Assembly (NCBI GenBank): GCA_946628965.1
Contig: CAMOXI010000008.1
Span: 1 to 45,953, forward strand
DNA from: an uncultured Clostridia bacterium
GTDB lineage: Bacteria; Bacillota; Clostridia; Oscillospirales; Oscillospiraceae
Reading direction: 5' to 3'
Length of the DNA: 45,953 nt
Shown here: positions 24,759-31,557 of the stretch, piece after piece
Position numbering within the stretch: the stretch's first letter is position 1
How the letters are laid out: each line of letters starts with the position of its first letter
Made by a program: the position numbers and the translations under genes
The notes under the pieces: model-generated
What the model was told of the DNA's origin: nothing
The model's input: only the letters and a program-made list of their open reading frames with translations
Databases searched by the model: none

Positions 24759-26711
24759 ATGAGCAAATCCTTATCCAGACGTTCCTTCCTCAAGGGGACC
24801 GTGAGCATGCTGGCCGCCGCGGCTGTGACCGGGATCTCCGGCAAAGCTTTCGCCGAGGGCAGCGGCACCTATATCCCCGGCACCTATTCCGCCACCGCCA
24901 ACGGCATGGGCACCGTCACCGTGACGATGACCTTTGACGCCGAGAGCATCACCGACGTGGAACTGGACGTCTCCGGCGAGACCCCGGAGATCGGCCAGGC
25001 TGCCGCGGAACAACTGAAAGCCCAGCTCCTCGCCGGGCAGATCGCGGAGATCGACGGCGTCTCCGGCGCCTCCGTCACCTCCACCGCGGTCCGCGTGGCC
25101 GCCGCTGCCTGCATCGCGCAGGCGAAGGGCGAGAGCGTGGTCGTCAATGAGGCCGCCGCGCCCTCCGGCCATGTGCTGGATCTAAGCTTCATGGACGCGC
25201 CCGAGGCGATTCCCGCCGACAAAATCAGCGCTGTTGTCGACTGCGACGTGGCCGTCGTGGGTCTGGGCGTCGCCGGCGTCTGCGCAACCCGCGCCGCCGC
25301 CGAAGAGGGCATGAAGGTGGTCGCCATCGAGAAGTGCTCCACCGTCAACGGTCGTTCCTCCCAGTTCTCCTTCTTCAACTGCGAGAAGTCCCGCGAGCTC
25401 GGCGTGGAGGACATCGACGCCAATGAGCTGGTCAACGAACTGATGAACCAGATGAGCCACCGCGCCAACCCCGCTATCCTCAAGAAGTGGGCGGACAACT
25501 GCGGCGAGGCCGTCACCTGGTACGGCAACGGCTACGAGGGCATCACCTGGGTCCCCATCGGCGAGAAGCCGCCCGAGGACGCGGTCTACGCCTCTCCCAT
25601 GGCGCCGATGCCGGCATACCAGCCCGGCGTGGACCATGAGCGCATCTTCTCCGGTACGCTGAACTTCCGCCCGAAGGGACACACCCCCGTGCTGGAGGCA
25701 AACTTCCAGCGCGCGCTGGACTCCGGCAATGTGGAGGCCTTCTTTGACTGCCCCGCCCGCCAGCTGCTGCGCGACGAGAGCGGCCGCGTGACCGGCGTCA
25801 TCTTCCAGAATCTCCACGATGAGAGCTATACCCAGGTCAATGCCGCGAAGGGCGTCATCCTCGCCTCCGGCGGCTTCGGCCACAATGAGAACATGATGGC
25901 CTACTACCTGCCCTGGATCCATGACATCATGGACAAGTACAAGGTCACCTATGCCCACACCGACATCAACGCCAACTTTGCCAACATGGGCGACGGCCAG
26001 CAGATGGGCATGTGGATCGGCGCCCAGATGGAGCCCGGCCCCCTCGGCAGCATGGCCCACGGCGACTTCGGCAAGCTCGGCCCGGACGCTTTCCTGCAGC
26101 TCAATGCCCAGGGCATCCGCTTCCACAACGAGGATCAGACCAACGACCACTACGGCGCCCAGTTCGTCCGCCAGCCGACCCCCATCTACATGGTCTTCGA
26201 CTCCCACTGGGCCGAACAGCTCCCGCTGATGCAGGGCGGCCTCGGTTCTGTGCGCAGCGCCAACCAGAACCTGATCGACACCATCGACGAGTGGACCAGC
26301 GCCAAGGGCGACTCCATCGAGGAGCTGGCCGCGAACCTGGGCCTGAGCGGCGAAGCCTACGACAACTTTGTCGCCTCGGTCGAGCGCTACAACGAGCTCT
26401 GCGAGAAGGGCGTGGACGAGGACTTCGGCAAGTGCGCCCAGCGCCTCTTCCCCGTGAAGGACGGCCCCTTCTACGCCATCACCGACGAGGGCTCTCTCCG
26501 CTTCCTGGTGACGCTGGGCGGCCTCTGCACCAACCCCAACGCCCAGGTGCTGGACAACGACTACAGGGTCATCCCCGGTCTCTACGCCATCGGCAACGTC
26601 CAGGGCGGCCGCTTCGTGGGCGACTACCCGACCACCATCGCCGGCGCGAGCCACTCCATGGCCTGCACTTACGGTTACCTGACCGGCAAGTTCATCGCCA
26701 AAGCGGAATAA
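24759..26711 (+). CDS. Exported FMN/FAD fumarate-reductase-like oxidoreductase
   Basis: 650 residues. The start has a twin-arginine signal, SRRSFLKG (residues 6-13), and a hydrophobic stretch ending AFA (about 30-32). An FMN-binding domain follows (about 37-120); SGASVTS holds Thr107, the expected site of covalent FMN attachment by ApbE. Then comes the FAD-dependent fumarate-reductase/succinate-dehydrogenase flavoprotein fold: GLGVAGVCATRAA (168-180), AKGVILASGGFGHNENM and C-terminal GGRFVGDYPTTIAGASHS. The usual fumarate-reductase NRLGG region is replaced, so the substrate is probably another enoate or small acceptor. Such enzymes support anaerobic respiration with organic acceptors (known for several gut anaerobes). 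Gene set apart from, and probably controlled by, the preceding two-component pair. Confidence 0.9.
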   Translation: MSKSLSRRSFLKGTVSMLAAAAVTGISGKAFAEGSGTYIPGTYSATANGMGTVTVTMTFDAESITDVELDVSGETPEIGQAAAEQLKAQLLAGQIAEIDGVSGASVTSTAVRVAAAACIAQAKGESVVVNEAAAPSGHVLDLSFMDAPEAIPADKISAVVDCDVAVVGLGVAGVCATRAAAEEGMKVVAIEKCSTVNGRSSQFSFFNCEKSRELGVEDIDANELVNELMNQMSHRANPAILKKWADNCGEAVTWYGNGYEGITWVPIGEKPPEDAVYASPMAPMPAYQPGVDHERIFSGTLNFRPKGHTPVLEANFQRALDSGNVEAFFDCPARQLLRDESGRVTGVIFQNLHDESYTQVNAAKGVILASGGFGHNENMMAYYLPWIHDIMDKYKVTYAHTDINANFANMGDGQQMGMWIGAQMEPGPLGSMAHGDFGKLGPDAFLQLNAQGIRFHNEDQTNDHYGAQFVRQPTPIYMVFDSHWAEQLPLMQGGLGSVRSANQNLIDTIDEWTSAKGDSIEELAANLGLSGEAYDNFVASVERYNELCEKGVDEDFGKCAQRLFPVKDGPFYAITDEGSLRFLVTLGGLCTNPNAQVLDNDYRVIPGLYAIGNVQGGRFVGDYPTTIAGASHSMACTYGYLTGKFIAKAE

Positions 26712-26778
26712 GACAGAAGTAAAGCAGATAAGCAGACTGTAGACAACTCCTCGCCCATGCGGCAGAAGATGGATCCGC

Positions 26779-26904
26779 ATGGGGAGAGCGCGAGAGGAGA
26801 TTGGCTATTCCCTCTCGCGTTTTATATACTCAAAAATGAGAACTTTTCCGGAAGTTCTCATTTTTGGTGTTTCAAGGGGTCGACACTTTGTCGACCCCTT
26901 GAAA
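26779..26904 (+). repeat. Dispersed multi-hairpin repeat, copy 3 (possible structured RNA)
   Basis: Shortest copy: GCATGGGGAGAG, stem CGCGAGAGG 26789-26797 with CCTCTCGCG 26811-26819, loop region GATTGGCTATTC. Next come a 14-bp stem (26832-26845/26852-26865) and a 16-bp perfect stem (26870-26885/26889-26904). It may also end the reductase transcript. The remaining gap to 27150 holds a GCAA-tetraloop hairpin (27039-27062), repeated AAAGGGTCA words, and a minus-strand open stretch (about 26900-27080, with CGACGCMIRSREEWE) that has no convincing start and runs into the hairpins, possibly a gene remnant. Confidence 0.7.
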
Positions 26905-27153
26905 CGGGCTCTTTGAGGGGGTTCTTTGGCCTGGCGAATCAGCGGCATGGCCTTGACGGCCTTGCCCAACTCGGTCGCCTCCCATTCCTCCCGGCTGCGG
27001 ATCATGCAGCCGCAGGCGCCGCAATCAAAAGATGCCCGGCGGAATGCCGCAAGGCATTCCGCTATCAGATAGTCATTATAGGATCACGCGAGGGTCAATC
27101 TTTCCAATCTCTGACTTGGGATAAAGGGTCAAATAAAGGGTCAGAGGGTACAG

Positions 27154-27416
27154 AAAAACTCTGTATCCATTGAGAATACAGGGTTTTTACTGGCGCAGAA
27201 GGAGGGAAAGGAGGGATTTGATCCGCTTTGCGGTACCCGAAAAACCTTTCGGGCTTACGCTGTTCCTCCGTTTTTTCGACCGCTGCAGAGAAAGCGTCGC
27301 TGCTGCATCTGCCCCCGGCAGCGCAGCGCCGCTTTCCCCTCGCGGGCGCTCGGTTTCAAACCACTTATATACCAAAAGAAAAAACCACCCGGATGGGTGG
27401 TCTTTTCTTTTGGCTA
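27154..27416 (-). repeat. tRNA-Ser-associated module (unit nearest the reductase)
   Basis: Read on the minus strand: a terminator-type hairpin (CCACCC/GGGTGG, about 27384-27412), a GGTTTGAAACC block, several GC-rich hairpins including CCGAAAGG and CCGCAAAGCGG types, ATCAAATCCCTCC (27210-27222), then the tRNA-Ser 3' end CCCTCCTTCTGCGCCA (27191-27206), then a second terminator (27154-27166/27176-27188). The order matches the module at 28528-28768 and the repeats after tRNA-Pro. No protein gene is seen here. Confidence 0.6.
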
Positions 27417-27516
27417 AAGATTGCTGTTTCAACAAAATGAGGGTAATCGTTGATTCTTATCAATGGAAGCCCAAAAGCCTTCGGCGAAACTCATCGACAA
27501 ACTGGAATTGGTCGAA

Positions 27517-28359
27517 TTATAATGCGAAAAGCGTTTTCGCATTCATATGACCGATCATATGCATTTCTTCTTCCGAAAAATCCATTTGATCAAGGATATC
27601 AAAATATCGCTCCATGATTCTTGCCGGTTCAACGCTTCTACTGCAGGGCCAGTCTGTAGCGAAAAGCAGTCTCTCAATTCCGAATTCTCTTAATATCATA
27701 TTTGCCTTTTGTGCGTCGTACCTGTCCACGAGATCCGGAAGGATAGCAGAGATGTCGAAAAAAGCATTCAGTTTTGCGGCGTCCTCCCACTGGAATCCTC
27801 CAAGATGACACACGATAACCTTCAGTCCGGGATGTCTGTCCATCCAGCGTTCTATTCTTATCGGAGAACAATACTCATCCCGATCCTGCTCTCTTGCGCT
27901 GGAAGGATATGAATGCACAGCAATCACACGATCATGCTTTACCGCATACTCAGCAATGACATCATTATACGCATCATCGATATTCATCCCGCTATTATTG
28001 GGGTGAATCTTGATGCCGCAAAATTCAGCATGCTCAAAGGCTTTCTGTATCTGTGCACATGTGCATTCAGCGGTATTCCTTATATCCACATCTGCAAAAC
28101 AGTGAAGCCTGCGATCCTCTTCGCAAATGCGAAACATATTCCGATGGACGGCGTCAACTGTAAATTCCATGGACATCAGCCAGGGATCGTTAAACGGCAT
28201 AATCACAGCATTTTGAATATTGAATCGATCCATGAGCTTCCGGTAACCGGTAGCAGTAGCAAAGGATAATTCATCATCTGAATCCTGGTTAACTGCATGA
28301 ACCTCATCAGGAATAATATGCATATGTGCATCTATTTTCGGAATTTCTCTCCAGTTCAT
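27517..28359 (-). CDS. Amidohydrolase-family metal-dependent hydrolase
   Basis: 280 residues from the ATG at 28359, chosen for GGAGGAG 8 bases upstream; longer frames lack a ribosome site. A TIM-barrel amidohydrolase of the PF04909 type (decarboxylase/hydrolase group): DAHMHI at 9-14 supplies two metal His, GIKIHPN, VIAVHSYPS and VIVCHLGGFQW supply further ligands, and LLFATDWPC carries the conserved Asp. Substrate unknown. Its base composition is clearly poorer in GC than the neighbouring genes, and it lies between two tRNA-Ser-derived modules, so it was probably gained by transfer. Promoter on the minus strand: TTGCTA (28428-28423), 17 bases, TATAAT (28405-28400). Confidence 0.85.
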   Translation of the reverse strand: MNWREIPKIDAHMHIIPDEVHAVNQDSDDELSFATATGYRKLMDRFNIQNAVIMPFNDPWLMSMEFTVDAVHRNMFRICEEDRRLHCFADVDIRNTAECTCAQIQKAFEHAEFCGIKIHPNNSGMNIDDAYNDVIAEYAVKHDRVIAVHSYPSSAREQDRDEYCSPIRIERWMDRHPGLKVIVCHLGGFQWEDAAKLNAFFDISAILPDLVDRYDAQKANMILREFGIERLLFATDWPCSRSVEPARIMERYFDILDQMDFSEEEMHMIGHMNAKTLFAL

Positions 28360-28399
28360 GATAGTACTCCTCCACATTAAATCCCGATTTGTATAGATA

Positions 28400-28428
28400 A
28401 TTATACAATTCAACATGAATGATAGCAA
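28400..28428 (-). promoter_or_regulatory. Promoter of the amidohydrolase gene
   Basis: On the minus strand: TTGCTA, 17-base spacer, perfect TATAAT. An inverted repeat AATCTCTC/GAGAGATT lies just upstream (about 28437-28466). Confidence 0.6.
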
Positions 28429-28527
28429 CAAAAAACAATCTCTCATATTTAAGAAGAAAGAGAGATTTTTCTGATTTGATATTGAAAAGCCGATAAGCCT
28501 TTTATTTCAAGGCTGTTTAGGGCAAAA

Positions 28528-28768
28528 AATAGGATTGCTATCTTGTTAAAATAGCAATCCTATTCTGGCGCAGAAGGAGGGATTTGCGAGCATTTCTTTT
28601 CGCTTACGGGGGACGGAAAAAGAAATAAAGGGATCGACCAGTGTTTGCACTGGTCGATGAAAGCCACCTGTGTGGCTTTCGGACATGATTCAAATCCCTC
28701 CATCATGGAACAAAAAAGACCACCCGGATGGGTGGTCTTTTCTTTTGGCGCAGAAGGAGGGATTTGAA
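28528..28768 (-). repeat. tRNA-Ser-associated module (unit next to the integrated element)
   Basis: Read on the minus strand: tRNA-Ser 3' end (28768-28744), terminator CCACCC/GGGTGG (28714-28741), an inverted tRNA piece GGAGGGATTTGAA (28701-28689), hairpins GAAAGCCAC/GTGGCTTTC (28659-28680) and ATCGACCAGTG/CACTGGTCGAT (28633-28658), a second tRNA 3' end (28586-28566), and a 14-bp terminator (28528-28541/28551-28564). The inverted piece can pair over 11 bp with the second tRNA tail. No gene is seen in the 589-base gap 28360-28948. Confidence 0.65.
28744..28768. other. Left attachment site of the element
   Basis: 25 bases identical to 37029-37053, containing GCGCAGAAGGAGGG, the complement of the tRNA-Ser acceptor and T-arm end. 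The flanks differ on both sides (ATTATAAAG inside, CTTTT outside). Confidence 0.85.
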
Positions 28769-28948
28769 TTATAAAGAGACTGTAAATTGCTGAAAATGAT
28801 GGTCAAAAAAGTTCCGTAAAATCAATGCTTTGCCGGATCAAGCGTAAATGCCTGTCAATTGCCGGGAATGGTCTAAGCAGAAAACTAAGCAGAAAACGAT
28901 TGCTTGCGAAAGTCCGATTTTATGGACAGAAAATGAAAGCCTGCCCAC

Positions 28949-29203
28949 TCACTTCACGGCCGCTTCCAGGGCCTCCATGATAGGGATGCCCATTGCTTCG
29001 CAGTATTTCATGAGCTGGTCGATGCGCCAGGTCTTGGGCGGCTTGGCCCACTGCCAGCGCACGGTCTCCGGGGCAACGCCAAGTTTCGCGGCCACGATCT
29101 CGCTGTTCAGGCCGTTGGCTTTGCGATACGCGCTGAACAGCGCCCGCAGATAGTTGACCTCCGGCGTTGGGCGGGCAGAGGGAAGATAGCTGATCTTTGG
29201 CAT
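28949..29203 (-). CDS. Small helix-turn-helix protein
   Basis: 84 residues. YLRALFSAYRKANGLNSEIVAAKLGVAPETVRWQWAKP (about 18-55) has the spacing of an XRE/phage repressor helix-turn-helix (AAKLGVAPETVRW as the two helices), followed by a helical WRIDQLMKYCEAMGI. It is probably a DNA-binding regulator of the mobile element. It starts 12 bases after the zeta-like toxin gene and belongs to the same minus-strand operon, so it may be a third component of the toxin module. The ribosome site is weak (AAGGCGG, 8 bases upstream). Confidence 0.7.
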   Translation of the reverse strand: MPKISYLPSARPTPEVNYLRALFSAYRKANGLNSEIVAAKLGVAPETVRWQWAKPPKTWRIDQLMKYCEAMGIPIMEALEAAVK

Positions 29204-29215
29204 ATCCGCACCGCC

Positions 29216-29773
29216 TTATTGCAGGAAGGCCTGCAGCTCCTCGACCCAGGCCGGGAGCCTGCTGCCTTTGGTGATGAGTTCGCCGTTAACGTACTCCGCA
29301 ACCTCGACAAAGCCGTTGTAGTTATCGAAGAAGTGGGCCTCGTCGCAGTAGGGGAGTACCTTCGCTACGGCCTCCCAGCGCCCGGCAAAGCGGCGCAGCA
29401 CGTCCTCCTCCCGGATGTTGTGCCCGCCGTGGGCCACGCGGTTTTCAATGCGCTGCAGGCACTCCTCCGCGCTGTCCAGGCCCACATAGTAGAGCCGGAT
29501 GCTGTAACCCCGCTCCCGCGCCTCCTGCGCCGTGAGCTCCGTTTTGCGGCCTGAGAGCGTCGTTTCCTGTGTGAAGCTCAGCCCCTTATCCAGACACTCC
29601 CGGATGCGCTCCAGCGCGATCTTGCCGCCCTGGATGGCGCTGCCGCCATTCTCGGCGGTGATCTTGTCCACGTCGATGATGCGGCCCAGATCGTTTGTCT
29701 GCGCTTTCAGAACGCCGGTCAGGCTGCTCTTGCCGGTGCCATTCACACCGCCGATGATCGTGTAAATTTTCAT
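29216..29773 (-). CDS. Zeta-toxin-like P-loop kinase
   Basis: 185 residues with Walker A GGVNGTGKSS (residues 8-17), RIIDVDKI (about 31-38) and FTQETTLSGRKTEL (about 67-80), the pattern of zeta/PezT and COG4185 kinases. Zeta toxins phosphorylate UDP-N-acetylglucosamine and block cell-wall synthesis; other relatives are plain small-molecule kinases. The gene overlaps a ribbon-helix-helix gene by 4 bases (ATGA), the arrangement of a toxin-antitoxin pair. It is shorter than most zeta toxins, so toxin activity is likely but not certain. Confidence 0.8.
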   Translation of the reverse strand: MKIYTIIGGVNGTGKSSLTGVLKAQTNDLGRIIDVDKITAENGGSAIQGGKIALERIRECLDKGLSFTQETTLSGRKTELTAQEARERGYSIRLYYVGLDSAEECLQRIENRVAHGGHNIREEDVLRRFAGRWEAVAKVLPYCDEAHFFDNYNGFVEVAEYVNGELITKGSRLPAWVEELQAFLQ

Positions 29774-29961
29774 GCTTCGTCCTCCCGCTCCATGCGTTCC
29801 TCGATGGCCCGTGCGATATAGGCGTTGACCGATTCCCCGGCTGCGTCCGCGCGGGCCTTCACTCTGTCCTTCTGGCCCTTCGGCAGCGTCAGGTTGACCC
29901 GGTCATAGTTCTCTTTCATGTACTTGTTGACGGCGCGCTGCTGCGCCTTCGTCGTGGGCAT
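29770..29961 (-). CDS. Ribbon-helix-helix antitoxin-like regulator
   Basis: 63 residues from the ATG at 29961; GGGAGGG sits 6 bases upstream, but touches the alternative ATG at 29967. YDRVNLTLPKGQKDRVKARADAAGESVNAYIARAIEERM is a typical Arc/MetJ-like fold: a beta strand (RVNLTLP), then two helices. It probably binds its own promoter region and neutralises the zeta-like protein encoded next. First gene of the three-gene minus-strand operon. Confidence 0.8.
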   Translation of the reverse strand: MPTTKAQQRAVNKYMKENYDRVNLTLPKGQKDRVKARADAAGESVNAYIARAIEERMEREDEA

Positions 29962-29999
29962 GGTCATCCCTCCCGTGTATTTGATGCTGATAGTATACC

Positions 30000-30028
30000 A
30001 TGATTATACTCCTGAAATCTATCTGTGC
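30000..30028 (-). promoter_or_regulatory. Promoter of the toxin-antitoxin operon
   Basis: On the minus strand TTGCAC, a 16-base spacer and TATAAT, 40-65 bases before the antitoxin start. Words resembling half of the nearby palindrome (CTGTGCAAATATA, ACGCAGATATA) lie at about 30022-30063. Confidence 0.55.
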
Positions 30029-30079
30029 AAATATACAAATTCCACATATTTACGCAGATATATTTGTCACTACTTACAA

Positions 30080-30108
30080 TTGATATATCTGCGCAGATAT
30101 ACTATACT
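30080..30108 (+). promoter_or_regulatory. Promoter with an 18-bp palindromic operator
   Basis: TTGATA (30080-30085), 17-base spacer, TATACT (30103-30108). A perfect palindrome TATATCTGCGCAGATATA occupies 30084-30101, filling the spacer, so a bound repressor would block RNA polymerase. It serves the plus-strand genes from 30213. The gap 29968-30212 holds nothing else. Confidence 0.75.
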
Positions 30109-30212
30109 GTGCTTGTAAGGACAAGGGGCCCGACAGCAGATGGACACGGAGCTTGCAATCGGAGCAGCGTAACGACAACAAGTATGCGGGGCCCCAAAAA
30201 GGAGGATACAGT

Positions 30213-30539
30213 ATGAAATACAATCTCTCGCAGATCATGACGCGGGCGTGGAAGCTGTTTCGCAGGCTGGGAATCAGCTTCTCCGAGGCGCTGCACCGGG
30301 CCTGGCTCTCGGCAAAGGCGGAGCCGGTGAACGCCCGGCGGATCGAGGCGGCCAAGCAGGCAGCCTCGATCGCGGAAGCGGTTAACACCTGGGCGGGCTG
30401 GAAAGCCCTGGGCTATGAAGTGATCCACGGCAGCCGCGCCCTCTTCGGCGTGGAGCTGATCTACGGCAGCAGGGGAGACGGTGCCAGCTACAAGGCCAGC
30501 TTCTTCGGCGCAAGCCAGGTGCGGGAGGCGGCAGTATGA
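30213..30539 (+). CDS. Hypothetical protein of the mobile element
   Basis: 108 residues from the ATG at 30213 (AAGGAGGATACAGT upstream). The N-terminal half is helical and basic (MTRAWKLFRRLGISFSEALHRAWLSAKAE); the C-terminal part (EVIHGSRALFGVELIYGSRGDGASYKASFFGASQV) looks like short beta strands. I do not recognise a named family; similar proteins are, from memory, common in clostridial phages and plasmids. First gene after the palindromic operator; overlaps the next gene as ATGA. Confidence 0.7.
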   Translation: MKYNLSQIMTRAWKLFRRLGISFSEALHRAWLSAKAEPVNARRIEAAKQAASIAEAVNTWAGWKALGYEVIHGSRALFGVELIYGSRGDGASYKASFFGASQVREAAV

Positions 30540-30634
30540 ACGAGAATCAGAAGCTGATCGATGCGATCACCGAAGTGCTGCCGAACGCCACCCTTGAAGA
30601 GCTGCTCTTCGTCTACTACTATCTGATCCGATGA
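30536..30634 (+). CDS. Very small protein of the mobile element
   Basis: 32 residues: MNENQKLIDAITEVLPNATL, then EELLFVYYYLIR. It overlaps the stop of the previous gene by 4 bases (ATGA), which supports real, coupled translation. It forms a helix with a hydrophobic Tyr/Leu end. No known family is assigned. Confidence 0.6.
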   Translation: MNENQKLIDAITEVLPNATLEELLFVYYYLIR

Positions 30635-30650
30635 GAGGAGGGAGCTGACT

Positions 30651-30866
30651 GTGAAGAATCCCGACATTGTGACCCGTGTGTTTACCCTTCACGAATTGCT
30701 GGAGACAGCATTTCACACAGACCCGGCAGAGGGAAACAAGGCGCAGTTTGTAGACAGCGCTTACCTCATTTCGCTGGGGATCGTCGAAGCGCTGAGCGCG
30801 ATCCTTGACGACCCTCTGCGCTACACAGCACTCCAGGAAGCCATAAAGGAAAGCAGCGAGGAATGA
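30651..30866 (+). CDS. Small helical protein of the mobile element
   Basis: 71 residues with a GTG start at 30651; AGGAGGGAG lies 7-14 bases upstream. Mostly helical and acidic (HELLETAFHTDPAEG, LGIVEALSAILDD, ALQEAIKESSEE). Function unknown. Last gene of the short plus-strand operon, followed at once by a terminator. Confidence 0.65.
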   Translation: MKNPDIVTRVFTLHELLETAFHTDPAEGNKAQFVDSAYLISLGIVEALSAILDDPLRYTALQEAIKESSEE

Positions 30867-30870
30867 CAAA

Positions 30871-30899
30871 GCCGCCGCCCCGGATGGGACGGCGGTTTT
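30871..30899 (+). terminator. Terminator
   Basis: CCGCCG (30872-30877) pairs with CGGCGG (30890-30895) and is followed by TTTT. Confidence 0.75.
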
Positions 30900-30947
30900 C
30901 CCTGCCTGGTTGCTTGTGGTACAATGGGGAAAAAGGAGGCGCAGGAC

Positions 30948-31187
30948 ATGGAGTGGCTATATCAGAGCAGCGAGGCGAAATGCCCCTTCTACCGCGGCGA
31001 GAAGGCCGGAGAAATCTTCTGTGACGGCATCGGTGACGCGACCACGACGGTATTCACTTTCCCGAACGGGGCCGCAGCCCACATTACCGATTGTTGCCGC
31101 AAGAGCTGGACGCGCTGCGCCTTTGCGCGGCTGCTCTGGCACATGCAGGAGCCGGACTTGGACATTGACAAGGTTTTCAGGGCTTAG
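30948..31187 (+). CDS. Small Cys-rich, probably zinc-binding phage-type protein
   Basis: 79 residues from the ATG at 30948 (AGGAGG 8 bases upstream). Cysteines are placed as CPFYRGEKAGEIFCDGI ... DCCRKSWTRCAFARLL, a small metal-binding layout seen in clostridial phage regulators (known to me only as a pattern). It faces, and overlaps by stop codons with, a minus-strand gene that encodes a related protein. Probably a regulator or RNA/DNA-binding accessory of the element. Confidence 0.7.
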   Translation: MEWLYQSSEAKCPFYRGEKAGEIFCDGIGDATTTVFTFPNGAAAHITDCCRKSWTRCAFARLLWHMQEPDLDIDKVFRA

Positions 31188-31384
31188 TGCAGCTTCGCCA
31201 GCGGGCAGTTCTGCCAGTCGCGGCAGCAGTATTTGGCCTGGAACAGCCGCAGCTTGTTCCCTGACAAGAAGTTCTGCCGGACGGTTTCCGCGCCTGCAAT
31301 CCCTTTGCAGACGGTTGCTGTACCGCTTTCGCCCCCGTAGTGTGGGCAGATAGCCGGGGAGCGGGTTTTGCTGTCCGTACTCAC
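31184..31384 (-). CDS. Small Cys-rich paralogue of the facing gene
   Basis: 66 residues with a GTG start at 31384 that overlaps the upstream stop as GTGA. CPHYGGESGTATVCKGI ... YCCRDWQNCPLAKLH repeats the Cys layout and several other residues of the convergent 79-residue protein (CP-Y-GE, C-GI, CCR-W--C--A-L). The two genes share 4 bases at their stop codons. Likely a zinc-binding accessory protein; function unknown. Confidence 0.75.
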   Translation of the reverse strand: MSTDSKTRSPAICPHYGGESGTATVCKGIAGAETVRQNFLSGNKLRLFQAKYCCRDWQNCPLAKLH

Positions 31385-31557
31385 CCGAAAATGCGCACGA
31401 GCCAGTAAGCGTTGCTCGCAATCAGCGCGGCCAGCTCCACCAGCAACAGCAGCGTAAAGCGCCGCTGCACCCGCTCCATGCGGGCAAGGCTGCTCTCATG
31501 TACGATGTACGGCACGGGCGCCGGACACGTGCAGTTCTTCTCTTCCGTTTGTGCCAC
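31381..31557 (-). CDS. Small membrane protein of phage type
   Basis: 58 residues with a GTG start at 31557, the only likely start after the in-frame stop upstream. It begins MAQTEEKNCTCPAPVPYIVH, then a basic stretch (ARMERVQRRF) and one membrane helix (TLLLLVELAALIASNAYWLV). The PYIVHE...R-ER...SNA-W pattern is, from memory, recurrent in clostridial prophages. It overlaps the endonuclease gene by 62 bases in another frame and the following Cys-rich gene by 4 bases. The ribosome site (AAAGGG) touches the start, so the exact start is less certain. Confidence 0.65.
   Translation of the reverse strand: MAQTEEKNCTCPAPVPYIVHESSLARMERVQRRFTLLLLVELAALIASNAYWLVRIFG

Noticed and set aside
24947..25528. 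A minus-strand frame within the reductase gene
   Set aside because: Serine/alanine-rich shadow frame; the plus-strand gene has the Tat signal, FMN and FAD motifs.
25182..26780. A 532-codon open frame on the minus strand
   Set aside because: Antisense of the flavin reductase gene, low-complexity composition, no ribosome site.
26757..27173. A plus-strand frame across the repeat after the reductase
   Set aside because: It crosses several perfect hairpins, has no ribosome site and no family resemblance; the region is a structured repeat.
27170..27550. A plus-strand frame left of the amidohydrolase gene
   Set aside because: It spans tRNA-derived sequence and terminator hairpins and has no credible protein features.
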